DNA of 64,000 nucleotides from Terfezia claveryi (Eukaryota > Ascomycota > Pezizomycetes > Pezizales > Pezizaceae): positions 1 through 64,000 of the forward strand of contig WHUX01000011.1 of assembly GCA_015179025.1 (NCBI GenBank). Direction: 5' to 3'. This document shows, in pieces, positions 24,667-37,699 of the stretch (position 1 is the stretch's first letter; the number at the start of each line of letters is the position of its first letter). The notes below the pieces were generated by a model. The model saw only the letters and a program-made list of their open reading frames with translations, was not told where the DNA came from and did not search any database. A program made the translations under genes and the position numbers.

Positions 24667-27600
24667 GGCTGGGGCCTAAAGGATGGTGACAGCTGGAGAT
24701 CCCGAGGTTCACAGTGTTGTAAACCTGAGTCCAGGAAGCCTCTTCTTTTGGCTGTTCTGGAGCCGTCTGCGCGTGTATACTGGAGGCTCTAGTGCCGAAC
24801 GAAAGCCGCCGTAACAAAGTCGGGGGATAATCGAAATGAGAACCAGTCGTACGGAGCCGAAGTCTCTCAAAGATGATGACTGAGACAAGAGAGAATGCAA
24901 CGGAAGGGCTCAGGGAATTCCAGGGTCCGCAATTCCAAACAACATACAATTTGACCCAAGTTCCGCAAGCCTGAACGCCAGAGGCGGTTAATGCCGATAG
25001 TTGCCCAATGCTGGATGGATATGCAGCCGTATTCTTTACTGGACGTCGACAGGATCGAACGTGTGGGGGGGGGGAACGAATGCTGCTGACGCTTAGCGAG
25101 CACGATGACACGCCGCGTTCTCCAATTACAGTGGGGGTAGCTGTAGCCAAAATACCGTATGCCAAAAGCTTGTACAGAGAGACTTCACATAAACTATCGT
25201 GACGGCGTTCAGGTTACGGTTCCCTACGCCCCCTACTGTACAGTGGTGTTTAGTTCAAAGACGGTCTTCCAAATATCGTCCGGGCATTTCCGCACCACGC
25301 CATTTTCTTCTATGCAAACGTCTTCAACACCGTTGGTTTGGCCTTCATGCTGCCCAGGCACCCATTGCCTACCTAGCGCTGGATGAATTCTCCATGATTG
25401 TTGGGAAACATTCGATGATATCTGGCTATAGGGCAGTATGCACCATCATTGAAGCATGATACTACATACCCCATTGAAGTCCTGTCAGTTCTATCCATGG
25501 GCGGGGGTATAATTTACCTCAAGATTCACACAGAAAGCTCTCCTAGATATGTATAAGGGCACCGTTCATTGGCAGTGCAAACTTCCTGGCCCTCAATCTT
25601 CGTTTCTTCCCAAGTCCCATTACCATTCTCATCGCCAAAAGTCCACATACAATTTTCTAGAGGAATATCACCCACAACCAGGGCCTGCCAACGGGGTGTT
25701 CGAAATGTTTTCCAAATCCAGCCTATAACACTGGTCCTCCACCCCCCTCTGAATGCAGAACAACCCAGCAAGCTGTAGCTCAAACGAAGCTAAAGGCCTG
25801 CCTCGCGTGGCAGGCCAGAGATATCCGATATCCTTGCTCTTGCTTTATCCTTGCTCCTTGCTTAAAGTTGGCTGCAGGAGAGAACCTGACCACCCTGAAC
25901 CCTCCCGAGTACCGTAGCAATCGAGCTGCTCTCAACAAAATGGCTTTGGGTTTCTGGGGTACCTTAGTGCAGAATTAGCATCCCCACTTCAGATGTTTTC
26001 TCCATGCTTCTCGGAATACCGGCGGAAGGTGTACTGCGGTAACCCGCACCACTCACCGGCAGCGGGGAATGACGGGGGTCGAACTGTGGCCACTCGTGCC
26101 ACACCACGAAACTGGCAACTGTTCAAATTCTCTCGCCTGCGGCGTAGATACACCTGATCCCCCTCCTCAGTGAACTACCTACATTAATCAGTTTTTTGAC
26201 ATACTTGGGATAATAACAAGCTCTATGCAATCAGCATGAACAAACGGTCTCTGATCACTGCCTTTTCTGGTAGCAACCAGCGATGACACCTTGGGTATGG
26301 TACCCCACCCGATACACGTGACATTCTAGGGCATAATTACTTAATGCAAGGATCATTCTTCGGTAACTCCTCACAGTCTGGGGGAGATTGTGGATAGAAA
26401 CATATAGCCAATATTGCAATGCATTATGGGCTTCACGCACGGTACCACAGCTTGCTGAAGCTTCTCGGTCCTATACTTTTGACACCAAACCATGACAAGA
26501 CAGACTACATGATAATCGTACGTATTCTATGTCCATACTTTGTCGTCTGTTATTTGCGTTCGTCTATAGTTGCATGGCATTTATTGACCATTGCAGGCTC
26601 TTATGGCATAGAGGAATGAGGAATGAGTTACATTTGCTGGAAGAACCAGCTTCTCAAGTGTCACTACATGAAGTCCACGCTTCGCAATGTGGTTCCGACT
26701 TGCAAGCACGGCACTGGAGGGCAGGTTCAGGATTAGAGCGGTCTCGCAGAGCATACTTACACTTAGGAAATATCTAATTTAACTGAGTGGCGCGTCTTCT
26801 GAGGGTGACCGAGTTACTATACACGAGGAATCTCAATATGTGGATGGAATATTTCTGTGGTTTCCAGAGCGGTGATATGAGCACGCTACTTTGAAGGTCC
26901 CAACTTTCTCTTACGCCAGTTGTTTCTTCCGGATCCCCACTTCTCAACTATCTCATGAATAGCATAAGTGGGAGCACAGTTGCCCGCAGCTTCAGTGGGT
27001 TTCAAAGCAATTTGTTACGAGGGTGATAGGACAGCCTGGGTCTCTCCAAGTTACGGGGCGTCTCCAGGTTACGGGGCGTGAGTGGCTTACCAATATGGCT
27101 CCTCTTTCCACTGCTGGGAGTCAAGCAACTTTCACTTTATGCATGATTCTCTACATGGGTAGGGTGTTGGGCACCTACTGATATCTGAGTACGATATATG
27201 GGAGCTCATCCATGATTATCTACATTGCAGGATTAGGGTTCTGTGGATTGGCTGTCAATGATAACTTTCAGATATATAGACGAGGAGAATACAAGTTAAT
27301 TTATAACTTATTTCTTTTGTTTCTTTGTATCACCCTAAGACCGCTAGAGCTTTTGCTGACTCATGCCAGGAGTTTGCTGGAAATGAAAATTTTCCTGTAC
27401 CTCACCATTTCCTCTCCGCCCCAAACCCCCTCCCCTACACATACATATCGTGCATACGTGAGTAAGCCCGCAAGACGATATATGTTGTGGTATTGGATAT
27501 ATATATATGGAGCAGGTGCACAGGTATAGGTATGAAGCCAATCGAAAATATCTCCACTTACCCATCACATACATCCACCACATACATACACACATACACA

Positions 27601-28053
27601 CACACACACACACAATCGCAAACACACGTAACGCAAGCACACAGCTGCACAAGTACCATATGCAATGTAAAAAGAGAAGCATCAAACATGGGTATCTGTA
27701 TCTGTATCTGTAAGCTGTCATTCCACCCCACACGCCACATAACACCTTCTATCAGATTAATCGCATGTCAACATGCAATAATGAACGCAATATTGCCCGC
27801 TCATCTCATTTCATCTTTCATTTCCCCTTCTCCATTACTCCTCTCCTCTCCGCCTTCTCCCCTTCCCCAACCAACCACTACCACCATCACATTAAGGAAT
27901 ATATTCCCCCCCCCTGCCGGAAAAACCTCACACTAACAAACAAAACAAAATAGAATATCCAAATCACAAACACACGCAGAAGGTATTTTTAATACATTAC
28001 CAATCAAACCCTCAAAGACTTAAAGCTCACAATCACAATTCACAATATCACAA
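24667..28053. other. Intergenic, repeat-derived in part
   Basis: A long minus-strand open frame at 24605-25165 overlaps the hydrolase leader and has no domain; I regard it as chance. A minus-strand 85-codon frame (25526-25783) with an even, coding-like composition (WIWKTFRTPRWQALVVGD) is the only mild candidate for a small gene or fragment. A (CA)n microsatellite is at 27584-27614. From 27750 to 28053 lies the 3' flank of the chitin synthase gene. Confidence 0.45.
25526..25783 (-). CDS. Small open frame of unknown nature (weak candidate)
   Basis: The 85-codon frame starts at an ATG and reads through Trp-rich, acidic sequence (GWIWKTFRTPRW, WTFGDENGNGTWEETKIEG). It has neither signal peptide nor known motif. 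It could be a fragment of a larger decayed gene or a small hypothetical protein. Composition differs from the surrounding non-coding DNA. Confidence 0.25.
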   Translation of the reverse strand: MSYSLLGCSAFRGGWRTSVIGWIWKTFRTPRWQALVVGDIPLENCMWTFGDENGNGTWEETKIEGQEVCTANERCPYTYLGELSV

Positions 28054-31000
28054 TCACATGGTATCATGGTAATCATCCCTGTCATAGCTACTTGACCCCG
28101 GCATCTGATGCTGACTATGTTGATGGCTCCAATTCCCCGGGGGGTAATGGGGTTGGGAAACCGGCGCCCATGATGCTTGGGGTAGTCTCGTTCTCCTTTC
28201 TACAAACAACCAGAGCCCATTAGCACACTTTCACATCCACGGAGTAGGAAGAGCAATCATACCTTTCTCAAAATCTCCCCACCTTTTCATAACAATCTTA
28301 CTCGAGTCAAATTCCCCTTCATATTCGTGGCCATCCTTTCCAGTCTCCCCCTCAACCTTCCTCGTATCTCCCCAACTGAAATCATCAAATTTCCAAAACG
28401 CATACGAAGGCAAGATTAAATTCCAAATTGGTAAGGAGAGGAGGTAGATGAACATCCAAAGAACATAGGACCATCTATGAGCTGTCAAGACGATAAGGAC
28501 GGCTGGGAGACCAAGAATAAGGCCGAGGAGGACCAGGGGAATGATAGGGACGGGTTTCTTGACGAAGGAGATAATGACTACCCAGACGAAAGTCAGTTGC
28601 AGATCAATAGAAGCTCAGTCATCGGGAAGGGTGGGAGAGGGAAAACATACTCAAGTAGAATGTGAAGATAATCGCTGCCGGCAACACCAAGGTCCCAATC
28701 AACTCAATAAATACTACAAACTGCATACTGAAGCAAAATGTCCCACACAAATCCCTGACCAACACCAACTCCATCAAATTATGCACCGTAGAATTAATCC
28801 ATCTCCTTCTCTGGCTGAGCAACACCTTAAACTCCTCTGGCACAATCGTCTTACACACCGCTTGCGGAACGAATATCTGCTTTCTCTTTGGGAACGTCCG
28901 GAGCATGAGTGTACTCAAGTACCGATCTTCTCCGAGCAAAAGCAAATTCTTCTTGTGTAGCGTGTCGACAATGTTTTCGGAGTAGTGTTCCACAACGTCA
29001 GGGTTGGCAAGGATAGGGACCCAGTAGTTCTGCCCACCTTTCGGGGCTTTGATCCTGTACATACAGAAACATCCAGGAAGACACGTGACACCACCAAAGA
29101 CCGATTCGAAAGCCTTGGAGAGATGGTGCGAGATGAAATATTCAAAGACCTGGATCATGCTGACCCAACTAGCCCTCTTATTCGCAATCTTTGTCTCCCC
29201 ACAGAGTCCCATAACCTCAGGATCATGAACCACGGCCGCAATCATGTGTGTCAACGAATCAGGGAAAACCTTGGTATCCGCATCAACCATGAGTACGGTC
29301 TCGTAATAATCCGGCGAAATACCAGTGATCTTCCATATTCCATTGAACATCTCAAACTCCAGCTCAGTCATACGTTCGTCAAACATGACTTTCTGCAAGA
29401 AGCTCATTAAGATGATTTGTGAATCACGTTTTCCTCGGTTACCAGCCTTGCTTGTAGCAGCTTCATCCGGAGTTCCACATTTGACGACCAAGAGCATAGG
29501 AACACGCTGCTGCTTCTCGGTAGGGATGATAGAGCTGTCTCCGTAATCGTAGAAACCGGCATAGACCTTAGCCATGTTGTGACGCTTTGTACCAGAAGCA
29601 ACGGCAACGTATGAGAAAGCCTTGACATGAGCTGGATGCGTAACATGGTCTTTCATCATTTCAAGAACAATATCCGGTGTAGCCATGGTTTCTCCGTGAC
29701 CCTTGATCATACCATCACAAATAACCAACATGAGTTTATGGCTGTTTGGATAGTCTGTTGTAGCAATCGAGTCTAAAGTCGTCCTGATACCTTTTTCACC
29801 TTCAGAGTAAGCTGTAATCAAGCAGATAGTGTGCGCGAGCGGATATCCGAACGGCTGATATTCTGGTGGTGGTTGAGGAACGACAGCCTCGTGAATGAAT
29901 CCCATAGGGTCTGGTCCCTCGAGCGGCTCATACACAGAAGCTATTTTGTCCGCACGAGCTTCACTAGATAACATACCAGGCGTAGAGTACGAGCCACCTG
30001 CTGTAGATGCATCCGCTCCACTCAAGGACCCCTTAGACCCGTTGAGGTGTTGATACATTGTGCCTGGCGCGAGTAACCTGGAAGTAGATGTCTGGCTAGC
30101 CATAGTGGTAGGGACGGCGCGATGCCTAGAACCTGGCCGCTCCTGTGTATATGGGGACGTGAACCTCGAAGTCGTTGGGAGGAAGGAGGATCTCTTGCTA
30201 CCGCGATCTGCGTCCCTGAGTTTTGGCGGTGGTCGGTAGATATCATCAGCCCAATCCTCAATCTCGTTCTGTCTTGCCTTGTTATTTTTCGCCATTCCCT
30301 CCGACCTCGCAGCCCCCAATCTCCAGCTCAAAAACCAACCAAAAAACAACGCCAGAACGAATTTGATCATGACAATGCTAAGAATGAAGACCAACGAGAC
30401 ATAGAGCACGACTTTAGAGGCAATGCAACCGACGGTTTCCGTATCTATACTACCAACACGGGTGACCTCGCTCAAACACCTGGCCAAGCGCTTGTCCGCG
30501 GCGGACTGGTAAGCATGAGTGATATCTGTACCTCGGACGCTCTTGTCTGCCTTCATCGAATCAAATTGTTCAGGCCATTTGACCTCCTCAGAATTTAACC
30601 AATTCAAGAGATTGAGATCCAAAACATTTCCAGAATAGACAACCAGGTTTCTTGAAGAGTTCTTGATGTCATCCCAAGTAAAGTACACATCCCCAGAGAC
30701 TCTCAATTTATAGTAGGCCTCACGCGCAACCAATGATGTATGGCAGCCCACACCAGGTCCGAATTGCCATGTCATGTTTGGTACCGATGATCCATCTTGG
30801 TTGAATGTTTTGCAAGGGAAGTACCATGCCAGGTTTGCGTTGTCGTCTGTTGGGACAATTGAGTTCTCGGTTCGTTCAATGAGACCTTTACATTGTCCGT
30901 TGACGTTTTGGAATAAGAAACTCGCGTCTTTGCCTCCATTGGGTGGCTGTACGTCGTATAAAATATGCGCACCTCCTTTGCCACGAACCTGGGGGATTCC

Positions 31001-31864
31001 GGGTGCTGGGATGTGAATATTTTTTGGACCTGCGAAATTATAGGCTCTTCCGTGAATAATCATATATCCCGAGTCCACGTGGTTGATTTTGAGTCTTGGT
31101 GTCGTAGTTCCGCAGACGGCCTGAGTGAAACCAAAAGTCAAGAATCCCACAAAACCGCAAATGAGGAGAATAAGACTGATTAATCCCATTTTCTCCCTCC
31201 AAGCTCTCTGTTGCGCCTTAGCAGGTTTGCCAAAACATTTAAGAATCGCATTGGGGCACCAGAAAGTAACGATAGCACAATATATGTTCCAAAGCGACGG
31301 AGGTGCCATGTTTGCGTCCTGTCTTTTCCTATCTTCCTCCATCCTCTTCCTAGTGTCTTTCCTGGTGAGCTTCCGGCGAGGCGGTGGCATCTCCTTCGGT
31401 TCTCCTGCCTCATCCGAGTATCGTGGGCTGTTCTGATCGGGGCGAGTTAGAGACTTAATATCAGTAGATTCCGATGATCTTGAGCCAACCTCTGCCTCTT
31501 CAACTAGAGGATCATTCCCAGTTGTCGAAGGCAATACATTCATGCCATGTTGTTGTGCGTGTTGATGGTAGTGATAATTTGGGTGGTCTTTGTTTATTCG
31601 GTTGCGTTCTGGGCGAATGAGAGAGCGCTTCCGTCCCATATCACCGATATAGCCCCCAGCAGAGGCCATCGCAGGTTGATGTTCCTGTTGCATGTTGAGG
31701 GGCATGCTGGGGTTCATCGGACTCTGAAGCGAAAACTGATCCTGGGTAAATGCTGTTTCCAAGTCGCGTGAACGATGGGGGCCAGATTGAGGCTGGTTTT
31801 GTGCATTTCGAGCTGAGCGAGGTCCAGGTGAAGATACCGGTTGCGGCCGCTGTGGTAGAGGCAT
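28054..31864 (-). CDS. CHS4: Chitin synthase, class IV (Chs3-type)
   Basis: Three exons (31864-28651, 28577-28263, 28199-28054) give 1224 residues, the usual class IV length. The start at 31864 (MPLPQRPQP) is preferred over upstream in-frame sequence that reads as hydrophobic non-conserved leader. A disordered cytoplasmic N-terminus (1-200) precedes membrane segments near 225-248 and 481-515. Between them lies a cytochrome-b5-like stretch ([21 protein letters not shown]). The GT2 catalytic domain (about 680-1035) has [19 protein letters not shown] (DxD), [18 protein letters not shown] (979) and QRRRWINST (1018). Further helices follow, with [14 protein letters not shown] directly after intron 1. 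No myosin motor is present, so it is not class V/VII. The enzyme makes chitin from UDP-GlcNAc at the plasma membrane and usually needs a Skt5/Chs4-type activator. Intron 1 acceptor GGGTAG (28578) was chosen because it restores the family sequence. Confidence 0.93.
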
Positions 31865-34163
31865 GTTGTTCAAGCTATTTCGGCGTATACGTTCAGCTAA
31901 TTGGAAAATCAAATAAACCAAAAACGCAAGCACAGGTACCAACTTACAGAGTGCCTGGTTTGCCCTAATAGGGCTTCCTTTCCTGAAACAAAGCTCAGCG
32001 AAAAGACTCCACCACGAAAGAAACTCGGTGGCTTGATAGAGAGTATTTTTTGTGGTTTCTGAATCAGGAGATCAATCCCCTCGCACTTCTATTTTTCCAA
32101 CCCCCTGCTACGGCAAGCCTGCTGGCAAATTGTATGCTACCGGAACTTTCTTCCAGCGGGCACCCAACCCAGCTCCAACCGGGGCGGCAGTGCGACGACG
32201 GTGACTTTCAACAATTGTTACACTCTGTGAAGCTAGCAGGCGGTGGGTGAGCATCCGAAGAACAAGAACATGCGGCCTTGACAAACCATGCAGCGGCACT
32301 CCCCGAAATAAAGTGGTGATTGGGGTGCGAGGGGTGAAGGGGGGGGGGGTCTTGTTTCTACGAACCTTCCAAAGCTTGATTTCGTGTCTTGCAGTCAGGC
32401 ACAGCAGCAGTTGAGGACAAGCGTCCAAGTACAAATAGCGAGCGTCAGAGTATGCTTGGAGGGCACACAACAGTAGGTATATGGGGTAACGAGCTGTGGT
32501 GATTCGGAAAGAGCCCAGCCGAAGGCTTGATTGGGAGAAAATGAGAGGTGAGGAAAAGAGAGAGAGCCTTGCTTGAACTGCCGGCGCCGCAACGAAGAAA
32601 TGGTAGACGACCGAGAAACTAGAATCAGATCAAGTTTGACCCCTGGGCTCCCACTTCAGTTGATCCCTTTTCGCACCTCGTGTGGCATCACAACATGTCG
32701 CATAACACATGGCGAATTGGGACACTCTTTAGGATACACACACCCCCCTGGGCATCTCATTCTCTGAGTTTTCACGTTTGAAATGTATGGGCTTATTTCA
32801 TTCAAACTGTAGGTAAACTGTTCCTGAGCGCTGAGCAATAGGGGGCACCTGCCAAGGAGAGCGCCAAGGTTGTTTACCGTTGTCTTGTATCCGTATGGAC
32901 CTCACAATCGCTATCACGTATCCTGTAAAGGAGTTGGTATGGATATATGGATAGTTAGGACACCTCATATTGCTAAGTGTAAGGGTTATGGAATAACTGG
33001 AAGCTGCGGTCCTTTAGGTAAGAAATCGGATCTCTCACCTGCGTAAACCAGACTGATTAAACCCGCCTGCCAGTGATACAGGCCGTGTCCTTTGTTTGTT
33101 GGTAACTTAATTCCCAATGAGCGGTACTCTAATCAAGCTTCAAGATCTACTCTATGTTTTCCCCAAGGATAATGTTTCCCCAGATCTCTTGTTCTGAAAC
33201 TTAGCGAAGTGACGTCGCTAGACATCAACGCGCTGGACTAAAATATCTTGATACCTTACGGTACATTCCTCACGAAATTGACAAGGATGGAGGGCTCCAT
33301 ATAAACAGCAAAGTTGGAGACGGGCCACTAAACTCTCGTTATTAAATATCCGAATTGTGATTATTGACGCGGTGGCTTCTAATATTAGAAAGGATCGCCC
33401 CGTTGCAGAGCAGGGCTGTTGCCATAGCAACCAATTTCAGAACAGAGTTCAGGGTAAGTATGAGTGTAACCTTGATGGTATAGGGGAGTCGATAGGGAGA
33501 GCCGCGTCTTGTAGCAGCAGAGGGTGGCATAGGTAGCTTTCATCAATATCTTCTACAGTTCCTCCTATAGGACATGAATTTTACGTACTGTACATCATAG
33601 AGAGAGACATATCTGAGGGTGAATACGTGAATCTTACAATTGTTTGTACCGAAAAACAAAAGAAACCCAATACCGAAAGAGATTTTCCTTAGTCTCGGGA
33701 CTGAATTGTTCCTTCCTCACGCAGAATAGCCCTCGGACTAATGTAAAACATCTTAACGGGAATACAGTAAACATCTGGAGACCCCAATAACTCACCTCCA
33801 GATTGCAAATATGTTGATGCTAAGGAACTTTTGTCCTTTGTTGAATTTGGTATTAGGACTGCATACCTAGAACCCAAGATCATCTTACTTACATCCTACA
33901 ATGTTGCTTGCTGTTAGAAAGCCATCTGCTTGCAATAGTCTATTCACACCCACAGCTTGGCTATATGTCAGCTAATATTATAAGACAACAAGATAAGGCA
34001 TCAATATCACCCAATGAGGAAAAAGCCCACTTTATCAGTTTTCAGAATACCTATATTTTGGTTCCTTCTTTATCCTCTTTTCCCCTTCTTCCAAGGGGGT
34101 ATCTGTAGTCTCGATCATATCTGGTCATTTATGTAGATTCGAGGTTGGATAATCCTGGAGGGT
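31865..34163. other. Chitin synthase promoter region and intergenic DNA
   Basis: The first 700 bp upstream of the start include pyrimidine-rich stretches and a C/G homopolymer (32340-32350), suitable for a leader and promoter but with no motif I can name. From 32600 to 34160 I see only short open frames without domains. Confidence 0.4.
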
Positions 34164-34181
34164 GTTGTGCCAACCAGACTA
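34164..34181. repeat. Orphan TIR end
   Basis: GTTGTGCCAACCAGACTA is identical to the ends at 3465 and 36899. A diverged same-orientation end follows at 34451. Confidence 0.55.
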
Positions 34182-34450
34182 GGATAATCCACCAGGCTCG
34201 CCGTACCTCGTCGTAAGCTAGATAACTAATATGAACTAGAAAACTATAGAGTTCCTAGTAGAGTTCCGTGCAGACTATAGAGTTCCCTCTCTGGAGGGTC
34301 TGGGCACGAGACTAAGAGTTCCATAATAACATTCCATCGCAACGAGTCAGTCTGTTTGTCGGTTGTTATATAGGTCGGGGTCGGATTTGAGTTACTGAAA
34401 CTGGAATAGCAAACAGAGAACCAGTAGGAGCACAGCGAGTCATTGCTGGG

Positions 34451-34466
34451 TTTGCCAATCAGACTA
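34451..34466. repeat. Orphan TIR end (diverged)
   Basis: TTTGCCAATCAGACTA resembles the consensus TIR end with two changes. Confidence 0.35.
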
Positions 34467-34749
34467 CTTACACATACACGTACGTGAGTTGGCAATTGCC
34501 ATACAGAACAGCTTGTGACAGGGGGAGGGGATGATCCGTAACAGTATCTCAGGTTCATCATCGAGAATAACGGTAAAGCCAGCACTACAACAATGCCCTA
34601 GTAGAGTATATATATCAAAAATTCCTATTTTTTAATCGCTTTAGCTAACAACTATTGCAAAATAGCTTAGATTACGCCCAGGTCCATTAACCAAACTGAT
34701 GGGCACCCCGACCAGTCTCCCCTTTGACTTTTAATGGCCGACAGGTGCC

Positions 34750-34983
34750 ATGATGCCCAACAACTGCTATTGCAATCAAAGGAGAAGAACAGATAGAGAT
34801 CCAAAAACAGAAGACCCGGAGGAAATTAGAGTACTGTTTAAGAGATGGAGGGCCGCTGGGAGAGAGGTTACTACAATGGCGCCCCAACCTCAGAAAAATA
34901 GCTGGAAGAGCTATCTCCGGGAGTACAAGATGAAGGCACTACGCATGTATGCTCTCGAGAGGTGGGACCGGATGGCATTGTAA
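34750..34983 (+). CDS. Small basic open frame, unknown (weak candidate)
   Basis: A 77-codon frame from ATG has a charged helical composition (PEEIRVLFKRWRAAGREV, KNSWKSYLREYKMKALRMY, ALERWDRM). It lacks a recognised domain. It lies among mobile-element debris, so a fragment of a transposon-encoded protein is as likely as a gene. Confidence 0.25.
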   Translation: MMPNNCYCNQRRRTDRDPKTEDPEEIRVLFKRWRAAGREVTTMAPQPQKNSWKSYLREYKMKALRMYALERWDRMAL

Positions 34984-36033
34984 GACATGGGCACATTGAT
35001 TATTCATTACAAGACGATGTCATGGATCCTGATCTATTAAATAGATACTGAAGAGACTTCAGATATCTGTGGTGAGTACGTACTCAGTTCAGAACTGACA
35101 TCTACTAGTACTGCTGATGGTTCCCAGCTGCGAGAACTTCCTTTTACTTTTACGACACTTTCCTTATTTCACATCATATTTACCTTATGCTTTGATTCTT
35201 TGATTTTTGATGTTCTTAGGCTTTGGGAAAATTTTGAGCATTGTTTGTTCTGGCGCGGGCTTCAGTCGGGGGCCCCGCGCCACTTGAGTCTATTCTATAT
35301 TTCTTTTTTAATTTCTTCTTTGCTTCCCGTGCGCCGGACCTGGCAGATTAACTTGCCTCGTCCTGAATCCACCCGGATTTCCGGGTGGCTCCTGTTCCCC
35401 TTACTGTGACCGAATAGGAGTAATGAGTATTTAAAAAAAAAAAAAAGTGACCACTTCCTACCTATGGAAAACACTACGAGGTGTGGATAACTCTTCTTTT
35501 TTAAATACTCAAATCCTGTTAGGGGGAGGGTGGATAACTGGTATGACCTTCATAGCCAGTCTGGTATAGGATGGAGGCAAGCCCACCAATTACACTGTTT
35601 TCATAAATCGGTACCTATAGTGTTGGTGTCGACCTACGCTTGGGCCTGCTATATAGGGCAGTTAAGTTAGCGGGGTCTGTATATCAAAACACTGGACATC
35701 AACCATATATTGCGTGTGGGGTATCGATGCCTATCTTCACCTATAGTTACACGTAACACATTCCTGTTGGCAGTTTATAACGTGCAACAAATCAGGACAC
35801 ACCTCTTTAGAAATCGCATGATGGTTACTACTCGTAGTCAGATGGCATGCCAGCGACTTGGATGTCGCCAACACCCACAACGCACAATCACCGATCCGGT
35901 ACAAAGGTTTGGTTTTTATGTTCCACGGCTTGAAGACGACGTTTTTGCAAGACTGGGAGCATCTCTCATGTCCACATACAGAGGCAGGTTTTAGCCTCAC
36001 ATGCATGGGATGTGAGAGCTCAATATACATGGT

Positions 36034-36221
36034 TGGAGGAGGAAGAGGAAGAGGAAGAGGAGGGTGAGAGGGAGGAGGGTGAGAGGGAGGAGGGGGAGAG
36101 GGAGGAGGAGGAGGAGGAAGAGGAACAGAAAGAGGAGGAACAGAAAGAGGAGGAAGAAGGGGAAGAGGAGGAGGAAGAAGGGGAAGAGGAGGAGGAAGAG
36201 GAAGAGGAAGAGCAGGATGAA
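36034..36221 (+). repeat. Polypurine GGA/GGAAGA minisatellite tract
   Basis: Nearly 190 bp of uninterrupted purine on the plus strand made of GAGGAG, GGAAGA and GAGGGT variants; purine bias continues patchily to about 36480. Both strands show long open frames (Glu-rich or Pro/Leu-rich) that follow from the repeat itself and are not evidence of a gene. Such tracts can adopt triplex DNA. Confidence 0.85.
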
Positions 36222-36484
36222 GTAGATCATCTAACGTCATGGGGAACCGGCTTGACAGCCATAGAGTCCCAATCAAATCGAAGGAGGATTGACAATTCAG
36301 CGGCAGAGGGGGCGAAGGGTGGAGGAGGAGAAAGACGAGGAGAAGAAACAGGAGGAGGAAGAGGAGGAAGAACTCGATGATTGAACGTTATGGGGAACCA
36401 ACGGGAGAAATGAGAAGTCCCAATCAAATCGAAAGCATATTCATAATTCATAGGGAGAGGGGGCGGAGGCGGAGGAGGAGAAAG
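36222..36484 (+). repeat. Tandem duplication, period about 150 bp
   Basis: Copy A (about 36222-36334) and copy B (about 36373-36484) share ATGGGGAACC, a central GTCCCAATCAAATCGAA and a terminal GGAGGAGGAGAAAG, with many differences between. A third, weaker match (GCGAATCGGAGAAAAGGAAG) follows at about 36507. The copies are embedded in purine-rich sequence. Confidence 0.65.
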
Positions 36485-36898
36485 TGTACTATGGGACTTT
36501 GTGGGAAGCGAATCGGAGAAAAGGAAGCACCATGATGGGCCTCAAGTTGAATAGAAGAAGTGTTGCGAATTCTATGAGGGAGGCCACTGGCGAACCCTCA
36601 GTTCATGCTATCACCACTGGCCTCAACCCCATTATTCCGCCGACATCTACTTGGTGTGCTGCAGCAATTGATCCCACAGTGCTTAGTAGAGCACTTATAG
36701 AAATTCTTAGCTGGTAGAGCGTATAGTGGAACCAGCAGGGGACTTTTCCTAATAGAAATAGCCCTCCTTTGCAAAAGTAGCCAATAGCACATGTATCCTA
36801 GCCTCGAACCCACGCTGTCTCCCTTGGTCATGTGATTGCGATGGGGCTTAGCTTAGGCAGTAGTGATTCAAAATTTGATTAGTGCTTAGTCAGAGGTC

Positions 36899-36916
36899 GT
36901 TGTGCCAACCAGACTA
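36899..36916. repeat. Orphan TIR end
   Basis: GTTGTGCCAACCAGACTA, identical to the ends at 3465 and 34164. Confidence 0.55.
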
Positions 36917-37699
36917 ATTAGTGCTGTTCAGTGGCTGGGATGGACAAGATTACCCTATGAAGTCATGCAAGCTAGACCCTCATGTATATAGATGGATTGG
37001 CTTGACCTTATGTCGACTATGCAACCTTCATCTCACTGTCACAGAAATAGCCTGGCTCTCCTCTCTCACAGTACCTCTCTTAGTTATGTTTTTTAAATCA
37101 AATATGTCTTGGCACCAAACCAACGTTCAGAGACTGGAAACGAGGCTATATTATCCAGGGTGGACAACTACATTGCCGATTGATCGTTCGTTGGGTTGGG
37201 TCGTCGAAACATTTCAATTTTACGATGCTAGATCGCCTGGGGGACGCTTTAGGATGACTCATTCAGACTACGGAGGCTAATCTGCTGGACATGCTGTGGT
37301 TCCCGCTTGTTTTGGAGATTAGACACTGTGATGTCTATTACGGTAGTAAGTGCTGAGTTGTAGGAGTATGCAGATTGATGCTAATGAATGCGTAGGTCAT
37401 ATTAATGTGAACGATGAGCCATGGGTGTATCGCATCATGTCCGATTTGCTACTGAAATTTGTGCTCTGGATGGAATATATGTTATTTTTGGAGTTGTGAA
37501 TAGAGCTGCTTATTGTGGGTAATGAGCTGGTTGAAGCAGCACATATTTTCCGTTAGAAATGAGAACCCAATGTGGATTTGGGTGGAACAGCTATCATCAC
37601 AGTGGAAGACTATTCAGACGGTAAGTTCTTATGATTGTTTGATAATTCGGATGAGAATGATTTAGTTAATATTCGTGCGGTGAGTTAGCACAGTGCGAG

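Noticed and set aside
24605..25165. 186-codon minus-strand open frame overlapping the CreB-type leader
   Set aside because: No domain, irregular composition, starts in intergenic DNA and overlaps the probable first exon region of the real gene in another frame.
27487..27936. 149-codon frame around the CA repeat
   Set aside because: Driven by the (CA)n microsatellite and C-rich 3' flank; no protein features.
28619..28660. Acceptor at 28614 for chitin synthase intron 1
   Set aside because: It would give a 37-bp intron and a non-conserved insertion; the acceptor at 28578 gives 73 bp and restores the conserved membrane segment.
31865..31942. Hydrophobic N-terminal extension of the chitin synthase
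   Set aside because: It would place a membrane helix before the cytoplasmic N-terminus, which class IV enzymes lack; the ATG at 31864 fits the family.
36012..36380. Glu-rich 122-codon open frame and Pro/Leu-rich antisense frames
   Set aside because: They are automatic products of the polypurine repeat; no non-repetitive coding sequence flanks them.
36780..36835. tRNA-like T-loop sequence (minus strand GGTTCGAGG)
   Set aside because: No matching acceptor stem, anticodon arm or A/B box spacing could be found.
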